Source: JANXVV01 sp038230975 (GTDB taxonomy: Bacteria > Planctomycetota > Phycisphaerae > Tepidisphaerales > Tepidisphaeraceae). Taken from it: a stretch of DNA of 22,332 nt. Position 1 is the first letter of the stretch; the number at the start of each line of letters is the position of its first letter. A model generated the notes under the pieces. The model was not told the DNA's origin. It saw only the letters and a program-made list of their open reading frames with translations, and did no database searches. The DNA is taken from the NCBI GenBank assembly GCA_038230975.1, contig JBBRMF010000060.1, positions 1 to 22,332 of the forward strand, given 5' to 3'. This document shows positions 15,910-22,332 of this stretch, one piece after another. A program made the position numbers and the translations under genes.

Positions 15910-16662
15910 ATGCAACCTGATTTCAGTTCCACCGTGTCAGACTACGCCCGTTATCGTCGCCCGTTCCCGCAGGCGCTATTTGAAAGATTGCGAGCCGTGG
16001 GCATCGGATCTCAGGATCAATATTTGTTGGATCTTGGAGCGGGCACGGGATTGCTCGGCAGTGAATTCCAAGTAAATGGCTGCCGGGTCTGGGCGATGGA
16101 TTCAAGCTTGGCGCTTCTGGCTGCGTCACCACATGCCGAACTAATACGTGTGGTTGCCAAGGCCGAAGCGATTCCATTTCCCCGGGATTTTTTTGACACG
16201 GTGATCGCCGGACAATGCTGGCATTGGTTTGATCGCCATCAATCGCCGCTCGAAATTTTTCGTGTCTTAAAACCGGGCGGTTTGGTGGCGGCCGTCTATC
16301 AGATGTACGCCCCGCTGATCGGAAGTGTCGCCGAGGCAACTGAAAAACTCATCCTTCGCTATCAACCCCGCTGGCGACATGCCAACAGCGCGGGCATCAA
16401 CGGACAGGTGCTTCGCGATCTGCAATCGAATGGGTTTATCGATATCGAAAGCTTTTCATTCGATGTCATCCACCGTTTTTCCCACGAGCAATGGCGTGGT
16501 TTTATTCGCACGACCAGTGCCGTGGGTGCCTCGCTCACACCCGACCGGCTCAAATCATTTGACCTGGACCACACCGCACTTTTGAACCCATGGCCCGAGT
16601 CGTTGGAAATTCCTCACCGCATCTTCGCCGCCATCGCACGCAAGCCCGGATCTCGGCTATAA
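15910..16662 (+). CDS. Class I SAM-dependent methyltransferase
   Basis: 250 residues. Motif I is LLDLGAGTGLLG (about 39-50). It is followed by an acidic end of strand 2 (VWAMDSS), the post-motif AEAIPFPRDFFDTVIAGQCWHWFD, and RVLKPGGLVAAVYQ. This is the UbiE/Methyltransf_11 type with an N-terminal YARYRRPFP region found in small-molecule methyltransferases; the substrate is unknown. The ATG lies 22 bases after the lipoprotein stop and lacks a clear ribosome site, so translation may be coupled. The stop codon is embedded in a TATAAT sequence proposed to drive the next gene. Confidence 0.88.
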   Translation: MQPDFSSTVSDYARYRRPFPQALFERLRAVGIGSQDQYLLDLGAGTGLLGSEFQVNGCRVWAMDSSLALLAASPHAELIRVVAKAEAIPFPRDFFDTVIAGQCWHWFDRHQSPLEIFRVLKPGGLVAAVYQMYAPLIGSVAEATEKLILRYQPRWRHANSAGINGQVLRDLQSNGFIDIESFSFDVIHRFSHEQWRGFIRTTSAVGASLTPDRLKSFDLDHTALLNPWPESLEIPHRIFAAIARKPGSRL

Positions 16663-16663
16663 T
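16658..16663 (+). promoter_or_regulatory. Perfect -10 element before the TPR/YggX-like gene
   Basis: TATAAT occurs 45 bases before the next start codon and overlaps the methyltransferase stop (CTA TAA TGC). The sequence 17 bases upstream is a poor -35, so this would be a weak or activated promoter. It suggests the downstream gene can be expressed separately. Confidence 0.4.
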
Positions 16664-16708
16664 GCGTCGCTTTCATTCGACGAACGATTTTTACGGAGCA
16701 TAATTGCA

Positions 16709-17308
16709 ATGGCTGATATCAACTCTCGCATTGAACAGTTTAAAAAAATGGCGGATGCGGATCCGGAAAACGAGCTGGGGCATTTCTCATTGGGCCGCGC
16801 GTATTTCGATGCCGAGCAGATGCCCGAAGCAGTCACTGCGTTTGAACGTGTGCTGCAACTTAATCCAAAACTGAGCAAAGTGTACCAACTGCTGGCCAGC
16901 GCCCTGCTGAAGCTCAACCTGCGCGATCAGGCAATCGAACGCCTCACTGCCGGTGTTAAAATGGCCGACGAGCGCGGCGACCTGATGCCCAAAAACGAAA
17001 TGATCAAGATGCTCAAGGATCTCGGCGCTCCGGTCCCTGAAGTTAAAAGCGCTGCAGCCGAACGCGCACTGACCGAAGGCGAAGTACTCTGCCATCGCTG
17101 CAGCAAGGTCAAGCCGAAGATGGCTCATCCGCCGTTCAGCAATGCCCAGGGGAAAAGCATTCAGGAAAAGATCTGCGCGGACTGCTGGAAAGAATGGATC
17201 GGCATGGGAACGAAGGTCATCAACGAGCTGCGTCTTCCTTTGAGCGACCCTCGAGCTCAAAAAGAATTCGATCGGCACATGTATGAATTCTTGAATCTCA
17301 AAGAATAG
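16709..17308 (+). CDS. TPR protein fused to a YggX-like (Fe(2+)-trafficking) domain with four cysteines
   Basis: 199 residues; GGAG lies ten bases before the ATG. Residues about 4-90 form two or three tetratricopeptide repeats (NELGHFSLGRAYFDAEQMPEAVTAFERVLQLNP and the following VYQLLASALLKLN). Residues about 126-197 align by eye with YggX: a leading Cys, a PPF turn, a short helix ending in W-x-E-W, K-V-I-N-E-x-R-L, then D-P-x-A-x-x-E-F and a FLNL end. E. coli YggX is about 90 residues and protects iron-sulfur proteins from oxidation. Here there are four cysteines (128, 131, 156, 159) in two CxxC pairs, suggesting a bound zinc or iron. It is cytoplasmic. msrA, another oxidative-stress gene, is the convergent neighbour. 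Confidence 0.8.
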   Translation: MADINSRIEQFKKMADADPENELGHFSLGRAYFDAEQMPEAVTAFERVLQLNPKLSKVYQLLASALLKLNLRDQAIERLTAGVKMADERGDLMPKNEMIKMLKDLGAPVPEVKSAAAERALTEGEVLCHRCSKVKPKMAHPPFSNAQGKSIQEKICADCWKEWIGMGTKVINELRLPLSDPRAQKEFDRHMYEFLNLKE

Positions 17309-17320
17309 AACCCATTCAAC

Positions 17321-17357
17321 AAACCGGCAGGGTCACCTGAGGTGTCCCTGCCGGTTT
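17321..17357. terminator. Strong hairpin between convergent genes, probable terminator
   Basis: AAACCGGCAGGG (17321-17332) and CCCTGCCGGTTT (17346-17357) pair perfectly over 12 bp. An inner CACC/GGTG stem with a three-base loop sits inside after one T-T mismatch. It lies between the end of the plus-strand TPR/YggX gene and the end of minus-strand msrA. Only a short T-run closes the stem and no long U-tract follows, so it is an atypical terminator that may act in both directions. Confidence 0.6.
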
Positions 17358-17391
17358 AGTGATACAAAATACTTAGCGTACCGGCGCAACC

Positions 17392-18096
17392 TTATTTCTT
17401 ATCCGCGTCCGTCTTCAACCACTCCTTGTATTCCTTCCGCACTTTCTGCATGTGGGGCAATGCACAGGCTCGAACATACCCGGCGTTCGGATTATTTGTC
17501 ACGTAATCCTGATGGTATTCCTCGGCCGGATAGAAAGCGGTTAGCGGTTCCAGAGTCGTCACGACCGGTGAGCCGACTGCTTTAGTGTCGTTCAGCTTTT
17601 TGATGTACGCTCCGGCGACTTTCTTCTCGTCGTCATTTGCATAAAAAATCGCGGAACGATATTGATGACCTGCGTCATTTCCCTGCCGATCCAGCGTCGT
17701 TGGATCGTGAGCCGCGAAGAAAATCTGCAGTAATTGGGCGTAGGTAATCACCACCGGGTCGTAGGTGATTTTGATCGATTCGGCATGTCCGGTGGTACCC
17801 GAGCATACAGTCTTGTAGTCGGCTGTTTCTTTGGTGCCGCCAGCGTAACCACTGACGACATCCTTCACACCGCGAAATTGCCGAATCGCACCCTCGGTAC
17901 ACCAGAAGCATCCACCGGCGAACACAACAGTACGAATTTCACCGGCCTTGGGTGTCGGAAGATCGGAGTCCGGTGCAGGAAGGCGCTCAGAAGCATGAGC
18001 CGTCGACGGGCCGCGGCCCAACGCACCGAGCATGGTCAAAATCGAAAACATGATAATGGCTCCGGAAAAAAGGAACGAAGACCGAGTAAACCTCAT
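17392..18096 (-). CDS. msrA: Exported peptide methionine sulfoxide reductase MsrA
   Basis: 234 residues from the ATG at 18096, which has AGGAG eight bases upstream. MsrA reduces methionine-S-sulfoxide in proteins. The catalytic motif GCFWC is at residues 62-66 (nucleophile Cys63), followed by VVSGYAGG, TGHAESIKITYDP, FFAAHDPTTLDRQGNDAGHQYRSAIF and EEYHQDY. A possible resolving cysteine lies in VRACALPHM near the C-terminus. Residues 1-36 are a hydrophobic export signal ending in AHA-SER, so the enzyme acts outside the cytoplasm, where thioredoxin is not available and another reductant would be needed. It is the last gene of the minus-strand series that begins at coaE; there is a 167-base gap after DUF4058 copy 2, so it probably has its own promoter. 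Confidence 0.96.
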   Translation of the reverse strand: MRFTRSSFLFSGAIIMFSILTMLGALGRGPSTAHASERLPAPDSDLPTPKAGEIRTVVFAGGCFWCTEGAIRQFRGVKDVVSGYAGGTKETADYKTVCSGTTGHAESIKITYDPVVITYAQLLQIFFAAHDPTTLDRQGNDAGHQYRSAIFYANDDEKKVAGAYIKKLNDTKAVGSPVVTTLEPLTAFYPAEEYHQDYVTNNPNAGYVRACALPHMQKVRKEYKEWLKTDADKK

Positions 18097-18263
18097 AAAA
18101 ATTTCTCCTGTGTTGAAGATCACTGCTTATACAACCAACGGGGTGGCAAAGTTGTTCCCATCTCAGCAAATAAAGGAAATTAATCTTCGGTCAACGAAGG
18201 CGGTTCTGCCCGCTTGAAGGAATTCATGGAGCTTCGCTCGTACTTCCATACCACGAAATTTCG

Positions 18264-19040
18264 TTAACTACGCCGCCCGGATTCCGCAATCCGTTTTTCG
18301 ATCCAGTCAGCGTCCTCATCCAAGGGTGGATTCAAGGGCTCGGAATAGTCGATGGTGCGATCGTAGCGACCATCTTCGTAGACTGTTTCGAAAATCGCCT
18401 GCAAAGAAATAGGGATCGGAGTATCGTGGACACGAAGTGGAACCGGGACATCCGGCATTCGGGAACGGACACTTATGGGGAAAAGATAACCTGTCGGATG
18501 GCGTCCAGCGGTTCGGACAATTGCACGATAAACGGAAAGGGCTTCCGGCGGGCAGCGCTCAGGCCGCATGAGAGTGCGCCAGTTGCCGGCGCGGATCAGA
18601 TCGATTTCGACGACATGTACGCCGCCCGTCAGCACTTCGCTTCTTTTTTCGCGATAAACATCAAGCCCGGGGGAACGCTTGTTGGTGGGGCTGAGGAATT
18701 CGATGATGCTGATCAGTTGGCCGGCATCATCAGTGATTCGGATGAATCGTTCGATGATCGGATCGATTTCCCCCACCAGTTTGTAAGGGGATTTGATGGC
18801 GATCCCGCCGACGGCATCATGGGGATCAGTGCCACTGGAGCGCAAGACGCTGACGTCGGGGCGGATGCTAGTGGATAGACCATCATCGGATTCGATGGCG
18901 ATTCTTTCTTCGGCTCGGGCAACCAATCCTTCGGGAAGTGAATGATTCAGAACACGTCGCGCCTCTCCGATGAGGGCGGTATGGATGTCTACCCAGTGAG
19001 GTTCGACGTAGGGGTCCATGCCGGGAAAGGGGCTTTTCAT
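18264..19040 (-). CDS. DUF4058 family protein, copy 2
   Basis: 258 residues, same N-terminal signature (MKSPFPGMDPYVEPHW) as copy 1, with GGAG six bases before the ATG. The shared core is present: RPDVSV (about 58-63), ISIIEFLSPTNKRS (about 110-123), the Lys helix VYREKRSEVL and VHVVEIDLIR. These are the same four elements that recall Uma2-type PD-(D/E)XK proteins. Outside these blocks the copies have diverged, so the duplication is old or the copies were acquired separately. Upstream, 76 bases away, is the RelE-like toxin gene on the same strand, so the three may be cotranscribed. Function is unknown. Confidence 0.9.
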   Translation of the reverse strand: MKSPFPGMDPYVEPHWVDIHTALIGEARRVLNHSLPEGLVARAEERIAIESDDGLSTSIRPDVSVLRSSGTDPHDAVGGIAIKSPYKLVGEIDPIIERFIRITDDAGQLISIIEFLSPTNKRSPGLDVYREKRSEVLTGGVHVVEIDLIRAGNWRTLMRPERCPPEALSVYRAIVRTAGRHPTGYLFPISVRSRMPDVPVPLRVHDTPIPISLQAIFETVYEDGRYDRTIDYSEPLNPPLDEDADWIEKRIAESGRRS

Positions 19041-19116
19041 GAGGCACTCCGATCAGCGTTGAAGCGCAGGATGATAACAGAAAACCCAGACTGCAAGCAG
19101 TTGGGATTTTATTTGA

Positions 19117-19404
19117 TCAACGCGGTAATCCCGCTGCGCCAGCCAATCGATAGGCGTCACTGCGATGGCGAATAGCCGCAATATCCACAACGCACTCGTC
19201 GTCCGATATGGAGTAGATCACCCTCCAATCACCGATCCGGATCCACCCGTCATTTCGACTTCCTGTCAGTTTAACGCATCCGGCAGGCCGGGGCGTTAAG
19301 GGAAGTTTTTCAATGGCCACCAGAACGCGATGAGCAATGGGCGGATTTAGTCCTTCAAGTTCCCGCCGTGCCGATCGCGCGAATGTGAGCCGGTATTCAG
19401 CCAC
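19117..19404 (-). CDS. RelE-like mRNA interferase toxin
   Basis: 95 residues, the usual RelE size. The order MAEYRLTFARSARRELEGL, a short helix, then SRNDGWIRIGDWRVIYSIS and VVDIAAIRHRSDAYR is typical of RelE toxins. In this family the conserved basic residues of the RIGDWRVIY and HRxDxYR segments make up the ribosome-dependent endonuclease site; all are present. The start overlaps the end of the antitoxin frame by eight bases, which favours coupled translation. The gene is downstream of rho on the same strand with no obvious terminator between. It looks complete. Confidence 0.87.
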   Translation of the reverse strand: MAEYRLTFARSARRELEGLNPPIAHRVLVAIEKLPLTPRPAGCVKLTGSRNDGWIRIGDWRVIYSISDDECVVDIAAIRHRSDAYRLAGAAGLPR

Positions 19405-19588
19405 GCGGATGCGCCGAAGCCTTCGCCGTCTTGCGGGTCAACCGCTTGCGGACCTGATCGAGCGACTCGCGCGGTTCATTTCGGCGCGATTCAACAAGCG
19501 GGCGATCGTACATGTCTTCCCAAACCCGCCGGTGCTTGCTCAGGTCCAAGACGACCGCAGTCTTCCTGCCAGCATCGTCAATCATCAA
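19397..19588 (-). CDS. RelB-like antitoxin
   Basis: 63 residues if the TTG at 19588 is used, 62 from the next codon, ATG at 19585. The sequence IDDAGRKTAVVLDLSKHRRVWEDMYDRPLVESRRNEPRESLDQVRKRL follows the pattern of small RelB/StbD-type antitoxins: a 'DEnGrktAVvLdl.ey..l.ed..D' N-terminal part and an 'ESLDEVkkRL' toxin-binding part. The frame is open for 17 more codons, up to an in-frame stop inside the end of rho, but holds no ATG, GTG or TTG that would give a better start. The usual ribosome site is weak (GGTGTGAG). Stop and toxin start overlap by eight bases. Confidence 0.8.
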   Translation of the reverse strand: MMIDDAGRKTAVVLDLSKHRRVWEDMYDRPLVESRRNEPRESLDQVRKRLTRKTAKASAHPRG

Positions 19589-19631
19589 CTCACACCGGTC
19601 ATAGTCGGCTCCCGATATGATTCCAGAGGAA

Positions 19632-21311
19632 TCAATCCAGATTCATACTCATCAGGAACTGCCCATTGCTCGGAACCTTTTCCAATCGGCCCTTAAGCAG
19701 TTCGACGGCTTCCACCGGGTTCATGTCGCTCAGCACGCGGCGGAGGCGATAAACCAGTTCCAGTTCCTTCGGGTCCAGCAGCAACTCCTCGCGGCGAGTG
19801 CCGGAGCCGTTGATGTCGATGGCCGGGTAAACGCGGCGATCCACCAGTCGGCGATCCAGGTGCAACTCGGCATTGCCCGTGCCCTTGAATTCCTCGAAGA
19901 TAACTTCGTCCATCTTGCTGCCGGTATCGATCAAAGCTGTTGCCAGAATAGTGAGCGATCCACCTTCTTCGATGTTTCGAGCCGCACCGAAGAATCGCTT
20001 CGGCTTCTGCAACGCATTCGCGTCCACACCACCGGACAAAATCTTGCCGGAGTGCGGTACTTCCGTGTTGTAGGCGCGGGCCAGACGGGTGATCGAGTCG
20101 AGCAGGATGACCACATCCTTGCCGAACTCGACAAACCGCTTGGCCTTTTCGATCACCATCTCAGCCACCTGCACATGGCGGGAACTGGGCTCGTCAAACG
20201 TGCTGCTGACGACTTCAGCCTTGGTGTTGCGTTCCATGTCCGTGACTTCTTCAGGCCGCTCGTCGATGAGCAGGATGATGAGAATCACTTCCGGGTGATT
20301 GGCACTAATGCTGTTGGCGATCTTCTGCATCAGCACGGTTTTGCCGGTGCGTGGCGGAGCAACGATCAACATGCGCTGGCCCTTGCCGATCGGCGTGACC
20401 AGATCGCAAATCCGCATGTTCAGATCCTTCGGATCCGATTCCAGACTCAACCGGCGATTCGGGTGCAACGGCGTGAGATCTTCAAAATTGCTGGTTTCAG
20501 TGATGCGTTCCGGATCTTCACCGTTGATCGCCTCGACGCGCAACAGCGCAAAATATCGTTCGGATTCTTTCGGCGGGCGGATCTGCCCTTGAACGACGTG
20601 CCCATTCCGCAAACCAAATCGACGAATCTGGCTCGGGCTGATGTAAATATCATCCGGGCACGGCAGATAGTTGTATTCCGGGCTGCGAAGGAAACCAAAA
20701 CCATCCGGCAGAATTTCCAGCACACCTTCGCCATACATCAGACCATTCTGACGAATGCGGCTTCGCAAAATCTGGAAGATCAGATCCTGCTTCTTCAGCC
20801 CGATGTAATCCTGAATCCCTTCGGTCTTGGCAATTTCATGAAGCGCCAACACATCCATCTGCTGCAGGTCTTTGATGTAAAGCTTGCCACCCTTGACCTG
20901 CTCATATTTGGCGTTCGTTTCGGCGTCGAAATCAGCCACATCTTCTGAGACGGTCGGCCTGTTGTCCCGACCCCCGCGGTCGGCCGGTCGATCATTGCGA
21001 TCGCCCCGCGAGTCTTGCTGCCGGGATTCCTGTCTTGGTTCCGGGCGTGAATCCTGCCGTCGTTCGGGGGGACGTTCGGTTTGACGCGATTCGGCGCGAG
21101 GTTCCTGTTTGGGCTCGTGCTTGGGTTCATGTCGCGCTTCGGCCTTGGCATGCTCCCTGGCGGGCGCTTCGACAACCCCCACCGGCGCAACAACGGTCGC
21201 CACCGCCGGGGCAGCACTCAACTCCGCAACTTCAACATGCGGCTCTGCCACATGGGCGTCGGTATCAGTAGGTTCACTTTTCTTACGACTACGGGATGGG
21301 GACTTTGCCAT
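19632..21311 (-). CDS. rho: Transcription termination factor Rho with long disordered N-terminal extension
   Basis: 559 residues; GGAGG lies six bases before the ATG at 21311 (the frame extends to 21413 but without support). Residues 1 to about 140 are low-complexity, rich in E, R, P, Q and D (for example KHEPKQEPRAESRQTERPPE), with no counterpart in the 419-residue E. coli Rho. The N-terminal helix bundle (YIKDLQQMDVLALHEIAK, about 145-183) and the RNA-binding cold-shock fold (GDGFGFLR-like LPDGFGFLRSP, DDIYISPSQIRRF) follow. The ATPase core has Walker A APPRTGKT (318-325), VILLDS (401-406), the HSGKILSGGVD Q-loop and the EFKGTGNAELHLDRR R-loop. Rho is a hexameric RNA helicase that ends transcription. 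Confidence 0.98.
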   Translation of the reverse strand: MAKSPSRSRKKSEPTDTDAHVAEPHVEVAELSAAPAVATVVAPVGVVEAPAREHAKAEARHEPKHEPKQEPRAESRQTERPPERRQDSRPEPRQESRQQDSRGDRNDRPADRGGRDNRPTVSEDVADFDAETNAKYEQVKGGKLYIKDLQQMDVLALHEIAKTEGIQDYIGLKKQDLIFQILRSRIRQNGLMYGEGVLEILPDGFGFLRSPEYNYLPCPDDIYISPSQIRRFGLRNGHVVQGQIRPPKESERYFALLRVEAINGEDPERITETSNFEDLTPLHPNRRLSLESDPKDLNMRICDLVTPIGKGQRMLIVAPPRTGKTVLMQKIANSISANHPEVILIILLIDERPEEVTDMERNTKAEVVSSTFDEPSSRHVQVAEMVIEKAKRFVEFGKDVVILLDSITRLARAYNTEVPHSGKILSGGVDANALQKPKRFFGAARNIEEGGSLTILATALIDTGSKMDEVIFEEFKGTGNAELHLDRRLVDRRVYPAIDINGSGTRREELLLDPKELELVYRLRRVLSDMNPVEAVELLKGRLEKVPSNGQFLMSMNLD

Positions 21312-21613
21312 GAATGGCCTCCGAATGAAAATCAAAGCAGGAACACTAGAGTCTTCCACCCGTCGACGGGAGGGATCGCATTTCGCCTGAGTTGGCGAAG
21401 CTGCGGATTCCAATCACACGGCTAGGCGAGAGAAGAAACCTTTAACGGCCCTCCAAGGGGACCGCACGTTAACGAAGAAATTTTTAAGGGGGATATCACA
21501 AAAAATTTGCTGAACGCTTCGAACCGCACGCCCCGGCTTTGCCATCATCACCCATGCACCAACGAAGCATCGCCACTGAAACAACCTCACAGGCGATGCA
21601 TATACTAGGCCCG
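21312..21613. other. 302-base region between coaE and rho, probable rho leader
   Basis: No gene was found. On the minus strand, close to the rho start, two stem-forming sequences occur: TTCGCC/GGCGAA (21382-21399, six-base loop) and the perfect 12-bp palindrome CCCGTCGACGGG (21359-21370). A/T-rich stretches lie near 21475-21510, but no convincing -35/-10 pair was found. A further inverted repeat near coaE is listed separately. Rho genes often have long leaders used for autogenous control, so this could be one. Confidence 0.4.
21567..21599. terminator. Inverted repeat 15 bases after the coaE stop
   Basis: GCATCGCC (21567-21574) and GGCGATGC (21592-21599) are perfect 8-bp inverted arms separated by 17 bases. 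Read on the minus strand, the element comes just after the coaE stop codon and is followed by TTCGTTGG, not a T-run. It might stop or stabilise the coaE transcript; as a terminator it is weak. Confidence 0.3.
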
Positions 21614-22255
21614 TTAGGGGCGGTCTGGCAAGCCTGCAACAATTCGGGAAAAAATCTCTCGGACTTGGCTGCGGGTTCCACCGGCCTGGTCTGCACTCCT
21701 CATTGCAGCTTCGGCAGTGTTATCAATGACAATATCCGATATTCTTCGCTTCTTGTCCAGTGGCAATTGCAAATTTTCTCGTCGATGAAGTTCATCCGCA
21801 TCCCAGCCCCGCTCCGCAACCACCCTTCGGAGCCGTTCGGATTCCGGGACATCTACAAAAACAACCGCGTCGCAGGCTTCGTTCAAACCCGTCTCAAACA
21901 GTAATGGCGTGTCCCAGATAAACGCAAGTGTCTTCGAATCGGCATTCTTCTGCAACACCTCACGCCGCGCACTGACCCACGGATGTAGCAACTGTTCCAG
22001 CTTTCGACGCTGCACAGGATCGCTAAATACTTTTCTCGCGATGGCCGCCCGATCAACGCTGCCATCCACGGCAAAAACTTCCCCGTTCCACCATTCACGA
22101 AGCGTTCGGACAACGGCAGGATCTAAATAAGCTTCCCGAACCAACGCATCGGCCTCAATCACCAGGCACCCCAGCTCGCCGAATAATCGCGCAACGTAGC
22201 TCTTTCCGCTGCCGATTCCTCCTGCGATTCCGATAATGGGTTTACCCGCGAACAC
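21614..22255 (-). CDS. coaE: Dephospho-CoA kinase
   Basis: 213 residues, normal length. CoaE phosphorylates the 3'-hydroxyl of dephospho-CoA, the last step of coenzyme A synthesis, in the cytoplasm. The P-loop is GIAGGIGSGKS (about 9-19). It is followed by LGCLVIEADALVRE (catalytic Asp region), the CoA-domain helices (KVFSDPVQRRKLEQLLHPWV, with the family LExxxHP motif), FIWDTPLLFETGL and VVFVDVPESERLRRV. The start is GTG: an in-frame TAA four codons upstream excludes a longer form. The gene begins nine bases after the stop of an incomplete upstream frame and precedes rho by 302 bases. Confidence 0.96.
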   Translation of the reverse strand: MFAGKPIIGIAGGIGSGKSYVARLFGELGCLVIEADALVREAYLDPAVVRTLREWWNGEVFAVDGSVDRAAIARKVFSDPVQRRKLEQLLHPWVSARREVLQKNADSKTLAFIWDTPLLFETGLNEACDAVVFVDVPESERLRRVVAERGWDADELHRRENLQLPLDKKRRISDIVIDNTAEAAMRSADQAGGTRSQVREIFSRIVAGLPDRP

Positions 22256-22264
22256 GCTTTGCCA

Positions 22265-22332
22265 TTACACCATAAATCCGATGGAACGTCGAATCCCTTT
22301 ATCATGGGCAACCCACTCATGATCAGAAATAC
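22265..22332 (-). CDS. Possible 3' end of an unidentified gene, cut by the window edge
   Basis: On the minus strand one frame stays open from the window edge to a TAA at 22265-22267, giving about 21 residues (ending RRSIGFMV). It stops nine bases before the coaE GTG, which lacks its own clear ribosome site, a spacing typical of operon neighbours. The residues are too few to identify. Another frame in this stretch is also open, so the assignment is weak. Confidence 0.3.
   Translation of the reverse strand, partial: ISDHEWVAHDKGIRRSIGFMV

Noticed and set aside
19617..20948. Long plus-strand open frame (443 codons) opposite rho
   Set aside because: It is the antisense shadow of rho, caused by codon bias; no family resemblance or ribosome site.
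1..22332. CRISPR arrays, insertion sequences, prophage genes
   Set aside because: No regularly spaced direct repeats, transposase or phage-like genes were seen on either strand.

Overview
The window most likely comes from a member of the Planctomycetota, probably the class Phycisphaerae. I infer this from gene content, not from a database match. The pointers are a Pirellula/Verrucomicrobium-type heme-binding protein, two DUF4058 proteins, a small membrane protein ending in a CxxCGYDxR...CPECG zinc ribbon, a TPR protein fused to a YggX-like domain, and a long inverted GGGCGTCTCGCCC-type repeat. The DNA is moderately GC-rich, densely coded and mostly housekeeping or accessory-metabolic. No insertion sequence, prophage, CRISPR array, rRNA or tRNA could be supported.

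Left part (1-8042). A minus-strand pair encodes CstA, which carries an unusual ~100-residue insertion, followed 14 bases later by an exported c-type cytochrome. Next come a plus-strand D-2-hydroxyacid dehydrogenase and a convergent minus-strand pair: a sugar phosphate isomerase/epimerase-like TIM barrel followed by DUF4058 copy 1. The isomerase has a recognisable promoter with a long inverted repeat just upstream. After a 517-base gap without a convincing gene come a ParD/ParE-like toxin-antitoxin pair and a small zinc-ribbon membrane protein that starts 28 bases after the clpB stop.

Middle part (8071-17308). clpB is complete and has a candidate heat-shock-type promoter. Upstream of it is a minus-strand trio: a Gfo/Idh/MocA oxidoreductase and two polytopic membrane proteins of unknown function. 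A 73-base near-perfect hairpin sits in the divergent region between the oxidoreductase and an ArgD-like aminotransferase. The aminotransferase runs with a lipoprotein, a methyltransferase and the TPR/YggX-like protein on the plus strand. A 12-bp-stem hairpin closes this strand against the convergent msrA.

Right part (17392-22332). Everything is on the minus strand. In transcription order it reads: the end of an unidentified gene, coaE, rho (with a ~140-residue charged disordered N-terminus), a RelB/RelE-like toxin-antitoxin pair starting about 44 bases after the rho stop, DUF4058 copy 2, and exported MsrA.

No complete new system is demonstrated. The best leads are the DUF4058 pair, whose sequence resembles Uma2-type PD-(D/E)XK proteins and one copy of which lies next to a toxin-antitoxin pair; the CstA insertion; the four-cysteine YggX-like fusion; the disordered Rho extension; and the hairpin repeat.
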